Source: Roseateles sp. XES5
GTDB lineage: Bacteria; Pseudomonadota; Alphaproteobacteria; Rhizobiales; Rhizobiaceae
Assembly: GCF_020535545.1 (NCBI RefSeq)
Contig: NZ_CP084752.1
Coordinates: 2,259,501 to 2,323,500 of the forward strand
DNA length: 64,000 nt
Direction of reading: 5' to 3'
Shown here: positions 63,672 through 64,000 of the stretch, one piece after another
Layout of the letters: every line of letters starts with the position of its first letter
Numbering within the stretch: position 1 is the stretch's first letter
Program-made: the position numbers and the translations under genes
Notes under the pieces: model-generated
Told to the model about the DNA's origin: nothing
Databases searched by the model: none
What the model saw: the letters and a program-made list of their open reading frames with translations, nothing else

Positions 63672-64000
63672 TTACTTGGAGACGTCCTGGCCGAAATACT
63701 TGTCCGAGATCGCCTGATAGGTGCCGTCGGCCTTGATGTCCGCCAGCGCCTTGTTGATCGCGTCCAGAAGCTCCGGTTCGCCCTTGCGGATGATGACGCC
63801 GGAATAGTCGGCGCCTTCCTGCTCGGCGGCGATCTTCACATTGGCGTCGGGCTTGTGCTTCTTGAAGTCGAGGAAGGACAGGCTGTCATTGATCGTGGCG
63901 TCGGCGCGGCCGGTCAGCACGAGCTGGATCGACTGGTCGAAGCCGTCCGTGCCGACGAGTTCGGCGCCGGATTCCTGGGCGAGCTTGCCGAAGTTGCTGG
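63672..64000 (-). CDS. Polar amino acid (cystine-type) ABC transporter substrate-binding protein (partial)
   Basis: C-terminal part of a periplasmic binding protein cut by the window end (5' end missing). The visible 109 codons read SNFGKLAQESGAELVGTDGFDQSIQLVLTGRADATINDSLSFLDFKKHKPDANVKIAAEQEGADYSG and end AISDKYFGQDVSK, as in cystine-binding FliY/TcyA-like proteins. It is the first gene of the operon with the permease and ATPase downstream. Confidence 0.88.
   Translation of the reverse strand, partial: SNFGKLAQESGAELVGTDGFDQSIQLVLTGRADATINDSLSFLDFKKHKPDANVKIAAEQEGADYSGVIIRKGEPELLDAINKALADIKADGTYQAISDKYFGQDVSK

Overview
The window looks like chromosomal DNA of an alphaproteobacterium of the Rhizobiales, most likely Rhizobiaceae (Shinella, Rhizobium, Ensifer or a relative). 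The reasons are high GC with CTC/CTT-rich leucine and CCG-rich proline usage, three intergenic palindromic elements of the rhizobial RIME type, GGAAC-N16-CGTT promoters typical of the alphaproteobacterial general stress sigma factor EcfG, and many DUF982, DUF2934, FCD-GntR and liv/pot ABC genes. Genus is not certain. I found no tRNA, rRNA, CRISPR array, transposase, phage or conjugation gene.

Layout. 1-0.7 kb: end of an FAD/NAD(P)-binding protein. 0.95-4.75 kb: sulfate/thiosulfate ABC operon (sbp-cysT-cysW-cysA). 4.8-12 kb: two FCD-type GntR regulators around a hydantoin-type racemase and a branched-chain/amide ABC operon. 12-22.4 kb: a stress and carbon-storage block. It holds treZ-CBS-treY facing glgX-topoisomerase IB across a shared EcfG promoter palindrome, then an EcfG-driven operon of four small stress proteins (66-aa protein, CBS pair, DUF982, DUF2934). 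21.6-29 kb: SDR, malonyl-CoA synthetase, LysR/MFS pair, ureidoglycine aminohydrolase, ankyrin protein, CDF efflux pump, with RIME elements between genes. 29-37 kb: pseudoazurin with a FixK/FNR box, amidase, a polyamine-type ABC operon (potABCD order) and a YtcJ-like amidohydrolase. 37-48.7 kb: a complete 4-hydroxyphenylacetate/homoprotocatechuate catabolic cluster (hpaR, I, H, G, aromatic amino acid decarboxylase, D, E, F, C, B, A). 48.7-51.4 kb: a PadR/YqjI-like metal-sensor operon with a 49-bp palindromic operator, trmO, a molybdenum-binding Mop protein and an amidohydrolase. 51.4-56 kb: thiamine operon thiC-O-S-G-E behind a TPP riboswitch. 56.2-59.3 kb: Bax inhibitor-1, an ECF sigma/anti-sigma pair, a DedA-like protein and a small protein. 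59.3-62 kb: an AT-rich non-coding segment with pseudoknot potential, then a BTAD/TPR regulator and a PraR-like XRE regulator. 62.1-64 kb: a polar amino acid (cystine-type) ABC transporter, cut by the window end.

Two themes stand out. First, four promoter-like EcfG sites plus one weaker one tie trehalose synthesis, glycogen debranching, topoisomerase IB and several small proteins into one general-stress block. Second, the central, most conserved parts of sbp, cysT, cysW and thiC have codon usage unlike their own ends and unlike neighbouring genes (CTG for nearly all Leu, CCC for most Pro, as in betaproteobacteria such as the Roseateles/Mitsuaria group). This is either homeologous gene conversion or, more probably, a chimeric assembly/polishing artefact, and it should be settled before those genes are used for inference.
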